Assembly (NCBI GenBank): GCA_019359695.1 | Contig: JAHHGV010000060.1 | Coordinates: 1 to 41,916, forward strand | DNA length: 41,916 nucleotides | Source: Brasilonema angustatum HA4187-MV1 | Lineage (GTDB): Bacteria > Cyanobacteriota > Cyanobacteriia > Cyanobacteriales > Nostocaceae | Direction: 5' to 3' | Notes under the pieces: model-generated | The model's input: the letters and a program-made list of their open reading frames with translations, nothing else | Told to the model about the DNA's origin: nothing | Databases searched by the model: none | Program-made: the position numbers and the translations under genes | In this document: in pieces, positions 1-7,610 of the stretch | Numbering within the stretch: the stretch's first letter is position 1 | Layout of the letters: every line of letters starts with the position of its first letter

Positions 1-125
1 CGGCAGTCTTCTTTGTGAGCGATTGCCTACGGCAGAGCTAGCCCCTAAGGGGGCGCTACGCGAACGCTTAACGCCTTCAATAAGTCGTCGATGATAGCAT
101 AAATAGCAATTGTTTCATTTAACAT
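1..125 (-). pseudogene. 5' fragment of a transposase gene, interrupted by a palindromic repeat
   Basis: Reading the minus strand from ATG at 125 gives MLNETIAIYAIIDDLLKA, which I recognise as the N-terminus of a DDE transposase common in cyanobacteria. After codon 18 the frame enters a GC-rich repeat (about 25-71) and stops at TAG. On the far side the sequence resumes as (A)IAHKEDCR, the expected continuation, up to the window edge. A roughly 47-bp extragenic-type repeat therefore seems to have inserted into the gene, leaving a GC duplication. The start is well supported by GGAGG five bases upstream. The rest of the gene lies outside the window, so the IS family cannot be fixed; inactivation is an inference. 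Confidence 0.6.
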
Positions 126-128
126 AGG

Positions 129-154
129 CCCCTCCAATTTTTTACCTGGAGGGG
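129..154 (-). promoter_or_regulatory. Hairpin sequestering the transposase Shine-Dalgarno
   Basis: CCCCTCCA and TGGAGGGG form a perfect 8-bp stem (147-154 with 129-136) around a 10-nt AT-rich loop. Read on the minus strand, the 3' arm contains GGAGGGG and ends 3 nt before the transposase ATG, so the ribosome binding site is inside the stem. Sequestered ribosome binding sites are known in insertion sequences as protection against read-through from neighbouring genes. On the plus strand the stem is followed by ATTTTA and could also act as a terminator. Confidence 0.55.
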
Positions 155-185
155 ATTTTATTGCTTAAGTGACCATACGCGATAC

Positions 186-204
186 CCCTGCGCGCAGCGC
201 AGGG
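186..204. repeat. Small GC-rich palindrome
   Basis: CCCTGCGC, a GCA loop and GCGCAGGG form a perfect 8-bp hairpin in otherwise AT-rich intergenic DNA. It resembles the short extragenic palindromes scattered through Nostocales genomes. No function is visible. Confidence 0.5.
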
Positions 205-283
205 AGGTAACTAGCAACTTGGGTTATTACGGATACGCACTCATATTCGCTTCGATTGCTCCGGACGGTAATTTAATCCGACA

Positions 284-422
284 TGATAAGTAGCTCAACT
301 TAATTAAATGTAAAATGTCATTGCGAGTGAAACGCAGTGGAGCGTTCACGCAGCGTGTCCCCTTGGGACTCAGCAATCGCAGAATTTCTATCTTAAGTTT
401 TTTTAGGTTGAGCTACTTATCA
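284..422. repeat. MITE-like element with perfect 16-bp terminal inverted repeats
   Basis: TGATAAGTAGCTCAAC (284-299) is exactly repeated in inverted orientation at 407-422, enclosing a 139-bp non-coding unit. Inside, further pairing is possible (ATTGCGAGT with ACTCAGCAAT) together with a GCGTTCACGCAGCGTG palindrome. There is no open frame. It ends 4 bp before the stop codon of the UspA-like gene, so it may also serve as that operon's 3' transcript end. No clear target-site duplication was found. Confidence 0.65.
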
Positions 423-426
423 CTCA

Positions 427-1110
427 TCAGAAGGGAACAAAATTAGGTATACCCAGTACTGAACAAGGAAAGTTGGAACCAAGCTGTTGAACTATTGGAT
501 GATTAACGGAATTACAGCCAAGTAATAGTAAATTTGCAGCCTCTGATTTAACAACTTTCCTAAGTTCCTTGGCAATACAACCAAAGCGAAGATGAGCTTT
601 AAAAGAACTTTTCCATTCTGCAGCTAGACAACTTGCTTGGCGAATAATACATTCTGCTTGGGTAAATTTATCTATCAAGATTTCTTGGGAATAGCCTGCT
701 TTCTCCTGCATTTTTGGTTGAGTTATCACACTTGTGTCAAACCCAACTGAGGAAAAGCTAGTTGAACAGTGTGGTGGATTTTGTTCCGTAACATGTTGAT
801 TGGGAAATTTCTCTATTTGTAAAACATCTTCAGGATGAGTTCTCTGATTTTCCTCGATCACATAGACTACTTGAACTGTTACTTGCGCTTTTGTAGCTAA
901 GCGTGTTTGATGAGCTATTAATAAGGCAATATCTAAGGCGGTATGACTGTTCGGAGAACTGTTATAACCAACGATTAAGTTAATTGATTTTTCTGATTGA
1001 GCCTGTGCAGAAAGAGCTGTTTCTGGGACGGATAAAAGTACCATTTGCTCAATTAAATCGTCTCTTGCGATCGCGTTCTGCAGGCGTACTAAGATAGGTT
1101 TAAGATTCAT
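427..1110 (-). CDS. UspA-like universal stress protein
   Basis: A 227-residue soluble protein with a Usp fold pattern: a hydrophobic strand followed by VGYNSSPNSHTALDIAL near residues 47-63, and a C-terminal segment NLLLLGCNSVNHPIVQQLGSNFPCSVLGIPN that matches the closing strand and the glycine/serine-rich nucleotide-loop region of Usp proteins. The middle (about residues 90-150) is longer and less conserved than in minimal 140-residue Usp proteins, and about 40 residues precede the domain. It is the last gene of the minus-strand transporter cluster, 115 bp after the ATPase gene, so it may be co-transcribed. The role in transport is unknown; Usp proteins commonly bind ATP or AMP and mark stress or nutrient status. 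Confidence 0.7.
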   Translation of the reverse strand: MNLKPILVRLQNAIARDDLIEQMVLLSVPETALSAQAQSEKSINLIVGYNSSPNSHTALDIALLIAHQTRLATKAQVTVQVVYVIEENQRTHPEDVLQIEKFPNQHVTEQNPPHCSTSFSSVGFDTSVITQPKMQEKAGYSQEILIDKFTQAECIIRQASCLAAEWKSSFKAHLRFGCIAKELRKVVKSEAANLLLLGCNSVNHPIVQQLGSNFPCSVLGIPNFVPF

Positions 1111-1225
1111 AACTTTATCACCACGCTAAAGAAAAATTTACAAAAACAATAACTAGTTTGTTGTTCCTAATTCGTAATTGACTTAAGAATAATGAATGAC
1201 GAATTATGAACTACAGATTTTTTTA

Positions 1226-2062
1226 TTACTCGTCTTGGGTGAAGTACCGATCCAGGAAGTTGAGCGCGTAGTTGCGGAGTTCGTAGTATTCTTGTGAATT
1301 CCTCATAGCATTGCGATCGCGTGGATGAGGAAACGGTACTTCCAGTATCTCTCCAATATTAGCTGCTGGTCCATTAGTCATAAGAACAATGCGATCTGAC
1401 ATATAAATAGCCTCATCCACATCATGAGTAACCATCATCACTGCTTGTCGGTGATTTTCCCAAATATCTAATACTTGTCGCTGCAATTTTCCGCGAGTCA
1501 GTGCATCTAAGGCTCCAAAAGGTTCATCCATCAGCAACATTTTTGGGCGAATTGCCAATGCTCTGGCAATACCCACTCGCTGCTTCATACCACCAGAAAT
1601 TTCATCAGGATATTTATCTGCTGCTGCTGTTAAATTTACCATTGCCAGGTGTTCGTTCACAATGCTAATTTTTTCAGAACGATTAGCATCTTTTAGCACT
1701 TCGTCTACAGCAAGCCGGATATTTTCCCGCACGGTTAACCAAGGTAAGAGCGAATAGTGTTGAAACACCATCATACGCTCTGCTCCTGGTTTACGAATTT
1801 CTTTGCTATCTAACCGCACCGAGCCAGAAGTTCCTTTTTCCAATCCTGCTACAATTTTCAAAAGTGTGGATTTTCCGCAACCAGAGTGACCTATAACAGA
1901 AATATATTCATCTTCCCCCACTGTCAAATTAACGTTATCTAAAACAACAAATTGATTGCCATCAGGTGTGGGATATGATTTATGTAAATTTTCAATTTCT
2001 AGAAATCCACTACGAGGTGAAGTCGTATCATAGGCATCTTTTGAGAAAGAGGTAGATTTCAT
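1226..2062 (-). CDS. ABC transporter ATPase, NrtD/CmpD/CynD type
   Basis: 278 residues with a complete nucleotide-binding domain: Walker A GHSGCGKST (58-66), Q-loop MVFQHYSLLPW (98-108), signature ISGGMKQ (155-161), Walker B MLLMDEP (175-181) and switch histidine VTHD (H213). The LLPWLTV stretch after the Q-loop and the C-terminal RDRNAMRNSQEYYELRNYAL segment are typical of the nitrate/sulfonate/bicarbonate importer ATPases. It lacks the C-terminal binding-protein-like regulatory domain of NrtC or CmpC, so it is the short NrtD-type subunit and probably works as a homodimer. The start is supported by AGGAG 6 nt upstream. It energises the permease at 3848-4699. Confidence 0.85.
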   Translation of the reverse strand: MKSTSFSKDAYDTTSPRSGFLEIENLHKSYPTPDGNQFVVLDNVNLTVGEDEYISVIGHSGCGKSTLLKIVAGLEKGTSGSVRLDSKEIRKPGAERMMVFQHYSLLPWLTVRENIRLAVDEVLKDANRSEKISIVNEHLAMVNLTAAADKYPDEISGGMKQRVGIARALAIRPKMLLMDEPFGALDALTRGKLQRQVLDIWENHRQAVMMVTHDVDEAIYMSDRIVLMTNGPAANIGEILEVPFPHPRDRNAMRNSQEYYELRNYALNFLDRYFTQDE

Positions 2063-2173
2063 TTGACACTCCTACAACAGTCTATTTATTTAGTGATTTA
2101 TTATTAGTTTGTAAATTAAGTCATTTACGAATGACAAAGAACAATCAACACAGTCAAGTTTAATTTGCTCATC

Positions 2174-3586
2174 TTAAGACATAAAGAAAGATTTAGGAGC
2201 GTTAGCTCTAATCTCAAAACTTTTAAGATATCCCACTGGATCGCTGGGATCAAAAGCTTTTTTATCGATAAATAGTTCAGCTTGTTCTATCTTGTAATCT
2301 TCTTTTGGGCATTCAATTCCCATTTCAGCAGCAATTTCTCGATACAAGTCAGTTCGCCAACCTTTACGCGCTATTTCTTCAGCATTTTTGGGAATTTGTT
2401 TAATTTGTCCCCAGCGAGCCGACTGAGTCATTAGCCAAATACTCTGAGATTGCCAAAGAAATGTTGAATGGTCATTTGGTGTTTTGACAAGGTTAGCAGG
2501 TTTATCGAAGAAGATTGTTGTTTCAGGAGCTTTCCAAACTCGTTTTTTACCATCAAAACCACCATAATTGTAGTTACCGACAATAGCGGCTTCTGTTAAT
2601 TTGAGCTTTGCTCCGGTAAACGATTTACTCGTGAGAATTTTAGCTACTTCCTCCCGGTTTTTTATGTCGCTACAATAGCGACAAGCTTCTATCATTGCTT
2701 TAACCAAAGAGCGATAAGTTTTGGGATTTTCTTTGATGAAAGACTCCATAACACCTAGAAGTCTATCTGGGTGTCCTTGCCAAATTTCTCTCCCTTGAGC
2801 AAAGGTGAAGCCAATTCCGTCATTACCAGTAATTGCCCGTGAATTCCAAGGTTCCGCCACCATATAACCTTGCATCGCCCCAATTCTCATATTCACCACC
2901 ATCTGTGGAGGTGGGACAATGATAATGCGAAATTCTTGATCAGGAGCAACTCCAGCAGCCGCAGCTAAGTAGCGGACAAAGTATTCATAAATTGCTGAAC
3001 TCAGCACTACTGCCCAAACTCTTTTCTCTGGTGCTAATTTTTCAAAATAATTGCGAAAATCTCGTCCAAACTCTTCTAAATTGCCGTTATAGTCTCGCCA
3101 AGGACGCAACCCAGACTCCCACATTCCTTTATTCATTGTCATCGCATTACCATGACGATGAATTGTCATCGCTGCACACAGGGGAGCATGACGTGCGCCT
3201 TCTGCACCAGTTCTAGCATTCGTAACTGCACCACTCACAACTGGTGAAGCATCAAGGCGTCCAAAAATAATACCGTCACGAGACGTCGCCCAGCTTGCTT
3301 CACGGCTGAGGGTGACATTTAAACCATACTTGCGGAAAAATCCTTTCTCCCACGCTACAGCAAAGGGAGCGCAGTCATTCACCGGTACGTATCCCACTGT
3401 AATATTAGGTTTTTCTAGTGTCTTGGGATCTACGACTGGTTCAACCGCCGACGCCGCTTTTGACAATCCTTTAGGGGCACGGTTAGCGTTAATGGCACAA
3501 GAAGATAGTCCAGTTGCGAGTGCTGTAGCTCCCAGTCCTGTGATAAAGTCTCGTCGCTTCCAGTTATTTGTGTTATCGTCACTCAT
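2174..3586 (-). CDS. Tat/lipoprotein substrate-binding protein of NrtA/CmpA family
   Basis: 470 residues from the ATG at 3586, preferred over an upstream TTG at 3592 because AGGAGG lies 6 nt before it. The N-terminus carries a twin-arginine motif (KRRDFITGLGA) followed by a lipobox-like LSSC, so the protein is probably Tat-exported and lipid-anchored. The mature part matches the NrtA/CmpA/CynA fold: VGYVPVNDCAPFAVAWEKGFFRKYG, a central VPPPQMVVNMRIGAMQGYMVAEPWNSRA stretch, and the closing FDPSDPVGYLKSF. Substrate (nitrate, nitrite, cyanate, bicarbonate or another small anion) cannot be read from this alone. It sits between the permease and ATPase genes, a non-standard order. Confidence 0.82.
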   Translation of the reverse strand: MSDDNTNNWKRRDFITGLGATALATGLSSCAINANRAPKGLSKAASAVEPVVDPKTLEKPNITVGYVPVNDCAPFAVAWEKGFFRKYGLNVTLSREASWATSRDGIIFGRLDASPVVSGAVTNARTGAEGARHAPLCAAMTIHRHGNAMTMNKGMWESGLRPWRDYNGNLEEFGRDFRNYFEKLAPEKRVWAVVLSSAIYEYFVRYLAAAAGVAPDQEFRIIIVPPPQMVVNMRIGAMQGYMVAEPWNSRAITGNDGIGFTFAQGREIWQGHPDRLLGVMESFIKENPKTYRSLVKAMIEACRYCSDIKNREEVAKILTSKSFTGAKLKLTEAAIVGNYNYGGFDGKKRVWKAPETTIFFDKPANLVKTPNDHSTFLWQSQSIWLMTQSARWGQIKQIPKNAEEIARKGWRTDLYREIAAEMGIECPKEDYKIEQAELFIDKKAFDPSDPVGYLKSFEIRANAPKSFFMS

Positions 3587-3592
3587 GAACAA

Positions 3593-3847
3593 CCTCCTGC
3601 GGCGGCGAAATGACTCAGAATAATAACGAGGGATACAAAGTTCTTGTTTGGACTGTCACATACTTTATTCGTGTACACGAATAGCAGGTAGGCTGCTTGT
3701 AAAACAGTGAATTTGTTCTTTGAATTTTAAATGGCTTATCTGTCTGACTTACAATTGATGAGTTTTTTAAAAAGGTCAGATTTCATCAGAGGTGATAATA
3801 CGGTGGTGCGATAATGCAGTGGTAAGCACCATATATTTGATGAAGAA
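3593..3847 (-). other. Intergenic spacer between permease and binding-protein genes
   Basis: A 255-bp gap inside the transporter cluster. It holds an 18-bp perfect palindrome (3666-3683) and a weaker TGGTGC/GCACCA stem (3804-3831) just after the permease stop. The gap is long enough for a second promoter or an mRNA processing site that would raise binding-protein levels over the permease. No coding potential was seen. Confidence 0.5.
3666..3683. promoter_or_regulatory. 18-bp perfect palindrome, candidate operator
   Basis: TATTCGTGT directly abuts its reverse complement ACACGAATA, about 80 bp upstream of the binding-protein start. The spacing and perfect dyad suit a dimeric repressor or activator. 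It is not an NtcA site, since GTA and TAC are separated by 0-2 rather than 8 bases. The cognate regulator is unknown. Confidence 0.45.
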
Positions 3848-4699
3848 CTAATTTGAACTTATCGGGCGACGAGTGACAAAAGCTTGTATTCTGCCTATGG
3901 CGTAATCAAGCAACAACCCTGTTAAGCCGATGACTAGCACAGCAAGAAAAACGGAATTGAGATTTAGGCGACTCCACTCATCCCAGACAAAAAAGCCAAT
4001 CCCAATACCACCTGTAAGCATTTCTACAGCAACAATAACTAACCAGGCAATGCCTATACTAATTCGCAAACCTGTAAAAATGTATGGTAAACTTGCAGGC
4101 CAAATAATTTTTGTAATTCTTCGCCAACGGGGCATTTCAAGAACTCGTGCCACATCTATATAATCTTTGGAAACACTGGAAACTCCCAGAGCAGTGTTAA
4201 TAATTGTTGGCCACAAAGAAGTGATGAAAATCACGAATATTGCCGATGGATCTGCCAAATTAAATATAGCTAAAGCAATAGGAAGCCATGCCAGGGGTGA
4301 TACTGGTTTGAAGATTTGAATAACGGGATTAAGAACCATCATTGCCGTTCTTGACATCCCGATGAGAAAACCAACAGGAATCGCGACTAAAGCACCTAGA
4401 GTGAAACCTAATAAGACCCGTCGAATACTTGCGATTAATAGCCAGCCAATACCTAAGTTGCCTGGCCCTCTTTGGAAAAATGGGTTAAGGATGTAATCTA
4501 AATTTGCTGCTAACGCTTCAGGTGGCGTGGGCATCAACTCATGATTAGCAAGCGCAACAATCCACCACACAACAATAACGCCTAAAAAACCAAGCAAAGG
4601 TAGCAAGAAAGCATCCCGTACAATAATAGGTTTAGCGCGTTTCCAAGTTGTTCGACTAGCAACCGCCAAAATGGCAGCTACATTAAGTTGAAACACCAT
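3848..4699 (-). CDS. ABC transporter permease, NrtB/CmpB/SsuC type
   Basis: 283 residues from ATG 4699 (GAGG 6 nt upstream; an in-frame TTG at 4711 is less likely). Hydrophobic segments suggest about six membrane helices, starting with LLPLLGFLGVIVVWWIVAL. The EAA-type cytoplasmic loop that docks on the ATPase is present as YIDVARVLEMPRWRRITKIIWPASLPYI, followed by GLRISIGIAWLVIVAVEML, a hallmark of nitrate/sulfonate/taurine permeases. It is the first gene of the minus-strand cluster, a position held by the binding-protein gene in classical nrt, cmp and cyn operons. It most likely forms a homodimeric channel. Confidence 0.85.
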   Translation of the reverse strand: MVFQLNVAAILAVASRTTWKRAKPIIVRDAFLLPLLGFLGVIVVWWIVALANHELMPTPPEALAANLDYILNPFFQRGPGNLGIGWLLIASIRRVLLGFTLGALVAIPVGFLIGMSRTAMMVLNPVIQIFKPVSPLAWLPIALAIFNLADPSAIFVIFITSLWPTIINTALGVSSVSKDYIDVARVLEMPRWRRITKIIWPASLPYIFTGLRISIGIAWLVIVAVEMLTGGIGIGFFVWDEWSRLNLNSVFLAVLVIGLTGLLLDYAIGRIQAFVTRRPISSN

Positions 4700-5000
4700 G
4701 TATGACCTCAACAGACTTTACGCAGGTACAATTAGTCCGAGCAGTACCAGCCAAGGATACTGATGAGATCACAACATTACAATAATGCTGCCTCTTCAGT
4801 CTCCTCTCATTGCCTACGAAGTTAGCTGACGGGCTAGGGTTGAGAGATACCCCTCTTATAGAAGAAGCAAAAAACAAGAAGCGAAAAGATACATCTACTC
4901 TTTGTTCCTTCTAGTTAAGATACGCCCCATACTTTGGTTCCTCCGCTCCAACTGATGCAATGCAATTCATTGGATTAGGCTGACTTACTCTATTTTGATA

Positions 5001-5029
5001 AATGTAACACCAGTAAATAGTTGCGTCAA
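5001..5029 (-). promoter_or_regulatory. Candidate sigma-70-type promoter of the transporter cluster
   Basis: On the minus strand TTGACG (5029-5024) and TACATT (5006-5001) are separated by exactly 17 bp, pointing toward the permease gene about 300 nt downstream. The 530-bp divergent region 4700-5245 otherwise holds AT-rich DNA and a 9-bp inverted repeat. I found no GTA-N8-TAC NtcA box there, so nitrogen control through a consensus NtcA site is not supported. Confidence 0.4.
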
Positions 5030-5083
5030 GCAACCCTAGGATATACTTTTTTTGGCTAGAAGACTAGTTTTCTTAGAAAGCAA

Positions 5084-5106
5084 ATTCATCTAAATGATAG
5101 ATGAAT
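5084..5106. promoter_or_regulatory. Inverted repeat upstream of the histidine kinase gene
   Basis: ATTCATCTA and TAGATGAAT form a perfect 9-bp dyad with a 5-nt spacer, 140 bp upstream of the kinase start and 385 bp from the divergent permease. It could be an operator for either gene. No T-run follows, so it is not a good terminator. Confidence 0.35.
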
Positions 5107-5245
5107 AAAGATATTTACGAAAATATGTATTTTTATTTCTAATTATTACATATTTTTAGTAAAAACAATGTAATATTCCTATGCTTAGGATCTAGATCAT
5201 AGAATGATTTATTCTATTTGTTGTATATTTATCCACCCATGAGTG

Positions 5246-6439
5246 ATGAAAGATTTTAGTCAATTGCTGCGGGATAAAACTCAGAGGATTATAAAACAAT
5301 GGCTGGAAGCTGTTCGTAGGGATAAAAAGATTTCCAGCACCAATCATCTAAGCCGTACAGCTATTGAAAATCATCTTGACCATGTCCTTTTGGCACTAGC
5401 AACTGTGCTTTCTCAATATCAAGATGATGAAGTCCAATCCTTAGTTCAGGCTAGTTTAGAGCATGGAACTCTTAGGGCGGAACAAGGTTTCGATGCAGCA
5501 GAAATTGCACGAGAGTATCGGCTTTTGCGTAACACAATATTTGTCACTTTAGAGCCAGAATTCCTGCAAGCATCAGCAAAAGAAGTAATGCGAGCCGTAC
5601 ATTTGATTGATATGGTGTTGGATGAAGCAATAGCCTATTGTTTTCAAAGTTACACAGAACAACGATTAACAGAACTAGAGCAGCTGCAAAATCACTTAAC
5701 CCTTAATAATCAAGAACTAACCCGCTTAGTGCGGGCAAGTCAAGATAATTTATCGTATCTGGCGCACGAACTCAAAAACCCATTAACTTCGATTATTGGT
5801 TACTCAGATTTGTTTTTGCGCTTACAACGCCAAAAATCAGAAGAAAAAGATTCCTTTAGCCATCTAGAACACATTGACCGCGTGTTAAGCAGTGGGAGAC
5901 AATTAATTCATCTGATTAACGATGCATTGGAGATTTCTCGCTATGATGCAGGGCAGATGAAACTACAGTCAGAGCCAATCAATGTGCATGAATTAATCAG
6001 AAATGTTTACGAAATGCTGGAACCTTTGGCTAGTCAAAAAAACTTACAAATTGTTATTGATTGCAACCATGCTCCTCACGAAGTTGTAACAGATCCGTTA
6101 CGATTACAGCAAATTGTAACGAATCTTGTGAGTAATGCGATTCGCTACACAGAGTCAGGAACGGTAAAAATTAAGTGTGAAACTTTAGACATTGGCAAGT
6201 GGAGTATTGCAGTTTCAGATACTGGAATTGGAATTGAGCCAGAAGATCAAGTACAGATTTTTCAACCTTACTTTCGCATTGGTTCTGGTAGTAAATCCTT
6301 CCTTCCCAGTAGTACCGGCTTGGGCTTGGCAATCGTTTCACGGCTGATAAAACTGTTGCAAGGTGAAATTAGCTTAGTTTCCCAAATAGCAGTAGGTTCT
6401 ACTTTCACTGTGACTTTGCCGTTAAAAGTAGAAGTGTGA
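5246..6439 (+). CDS. Cytosolic histidine kinase with RsbRD-like N-terminal domain
   Basis: About 397 residues; ATG 5246 or the GTG one codon earlier can serve as start, and neither has a clear Shine-Dalgarno. Residues 1-140 form a helical domain resembling the RsbRD/RsbT co-antagonist N-terminus (LLRDKTQRIIKQWLEAVRRD ... EIAREYRLLRNTIF), followed by a coiled linker (140-165). The kinase core is complete: H-box LAHELKNPLTS (phospho-acceptor H175), N-box NLVSNAI (N294/N298), G1 DTGIG (326-330) and G2 GLGLA (359-363). No membrane helix is present, so sensing is intracellular. There is no adjacent response regulator: an orphan kinase. It is transcribed away from the transporter cluster and ends 10 bp from the convergent RNase III gene. 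Confidence 0.83.
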   Translation: MKDFSQLLRDKTQRIIKQWLEAVRRDKKISSTNHLSRTAIENHLDHVLLALATVLSQYQDDEVQSLVQASLEHGTLRAEQGFDAAEIAREYRLLRNTIFVTLEPEFLQASAKEVMRAVHLIDMVLDEAIAYCFQSYTEQRLTELEQLQNHLTLNNQELTRLVRASQDNLSYLAHELKNPLTSIIGYSDLFLRLQRQKSEEKDSFSHLEHIDRVLSSGRQLIHLINDALEISRYDAGQMKLQSEPINVHELIRNVYEMLEPLASQKNLQIVIDCNHAPHEVVTDPLRLQQIVTNLVSNAIRYTESGTVKIKCETLDIGKWSIAVSDTGIGIEPEDQVQIFQPYFRIGSGSKSFLPSSTGLGLAIVSRLIKLLQGEISLVSQIAVGSTFTVTLPLKVEV

Positions 6440-6449
6440 GGTGTATATC

Positions 6450-7610
6450 TCACATTAACCTTGATTTTTCTAGCCTAGCTAGCGCGTTTTCAGCCGCAGC
6501 CTTCTCAGCATCTTTCTTACTGCGCCCTTTACCTTGTCCATACTCTTTATTTCCCACAACTACTTTAGCTACAAACTCTGGAGCATGAGAAGAACCACCT
6601 ACTTGAACTGTGACATACTTGGGTGGTATTTGAGTGATGTTGCGTTGCACCCATTCCTGAAACCGATTTTTAGAGTCTACATTTGAGCGCAACTCCACAA
6701 TACTCTCAGGAACAGAGTCAAACAACGGTTCCACAACAGCACGCACTGCTTCAGTATCATAATTGTTGTCTAAGTAGTAAGCGGCGACGACTGCTTCAAA
6801 AGCGCTGCTGAGTAAATTGGGATTTTGGTAACCTCCTTCTAAAGTTGCACCTTTACCTAAGCGCATTCTGCGATCTAAACCAACCTCAATGGCAAATTTT
6901 GCTAGTTGCTTTTCATCAACCAGTGCAGAACGCCGACGAGTTAACTCATCTTCTCCCTTTTCTGGGTAACGACGATAAAGGTATTCGCCACTTAAAAAAG
7001 TCAGCAAAGCATCACCAAGAAACTCAAGACGCTCGTTGTGTTCTCCTTCTTGCGGGTTTTCATGGACATAGGAACGGTGTGTCAGCGCACGGATCAAAAG
7101 AGAAGTATTCTGAAAGTTTTGGTGTTTGATAATTTCAGCTAATTTGTCTGTGTTGGAGTCTTTTTCGGCTTGTTTAGAAAAAAGTTCTTTTAAGACTTTT
7201 TGCTTATCCTGTTCTACAATACCTGTTTCTGGTGCAGAGATAGCTTTCAGGAGTCGAGCGATCGTGTCTAAAGTGCGATAAGTGTCTTCAGTTGAAAAGT
7301 GAGATTGATGCGCCCAACTGTTACTGGCTTCCATGAGTTCACTCACTAAAGCACCCTCAGCGTAACCTAAATTTTTACTGAATACCTGATTCCACTGCCC
7401 AATAATTACTTTTAATAAAGTAAAAACATCATTACCTAGAATCTCTTCTGGGCTAAGCTTTATGGGTGAGTTATCAGACATTGATGATGAGATAATTCTT
7501 AGCCAGCGCTCACCATAAACTTTTTGCATCTCCCTTTTTACATAAGGGTACAATCCTTGATTTAAAAAAGTAAAACTTCTGCTAATTTGTTCGTGGTTAG
7601 TCACAGCCAT
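6450..7610 (-). CDS. rnc: Ribonuclease III with N-terminal Swt1-like HEPN domain
   Basis: 386 residues, against roughly 220-240 for ordinary RNase III. Residues 160-300 are the nuclease domain with signature ERLEFLGDALL (193-203), and residues 308-384 a dsRNA-binding domain ending in KKDAEKAAAENALARL. The extra N-terminus (about 15-125) reads as a Swt1-type HEPN domain: YPYVKREMQKVYGERW, then LLKVIIGQWNQVFSKNLG, then ELMEASNSWAHQ-FSTEDTYRTLDTIARLL. In active HEPN RNases the motif is RNxxxH; here the arginine position is S96 while N97 and H101 remain, suggesting an RNA-binding rather than cutting role. In the nuclease, the aspartate equivalent to E. coli D114 appears to be S269, while E193, E196, D200 and E272 are kept. 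Enzyme family is certain; the HEPN assignment is my pattern reading. Confidence 0.85.
   Translation of the reverse strand: MAVTNHEQISRSFTFLNQGLYPYVKREMQKVYGERWLRIISSSMSDNSPIKLSPEEILGNDVFTLLKVIIGQWNQVFSKNLGYAEGALVSELMEASNSWAHQSHFSTEDTYRTLDTIARLLKAISAPETGIVEQDKQKVLKELFSKQAEKDSNTDKLAEIIKHQNFQNTSLLIRALTHRSYVHENPQEGEHNERLEFLGDALLTFLSGEYLYRRYPEKGEDELTRRRSALVDEKQLAKFAIEVGLDRRMRLGKGATLEGGYQNPNLLSSAFEAVVAAYYLDNNYDTEAVRAVVEPLFDSVPESIVELRSNVDSKNRFQEWVQRNITQIPPKYVTVQVGGSSHAPEFVAKVVVGNKEYGQGKGRSKKDAEKAAAENALARLEKSRLM

Noticed and set aside
4683-4877. Short minus-strand frame upstream of the permease gene
   Set aside because: Overlaps the permease start in another frame and lies in the probable leader; no protein features.
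4700-5245. NtcA-type site (GTA-N8-TAC) expected for a nitrogen-regulated importer
   Set aside because: Scanning both strands gave only near misses such as GTA-N11-TAC near 4744; not reported as a site.
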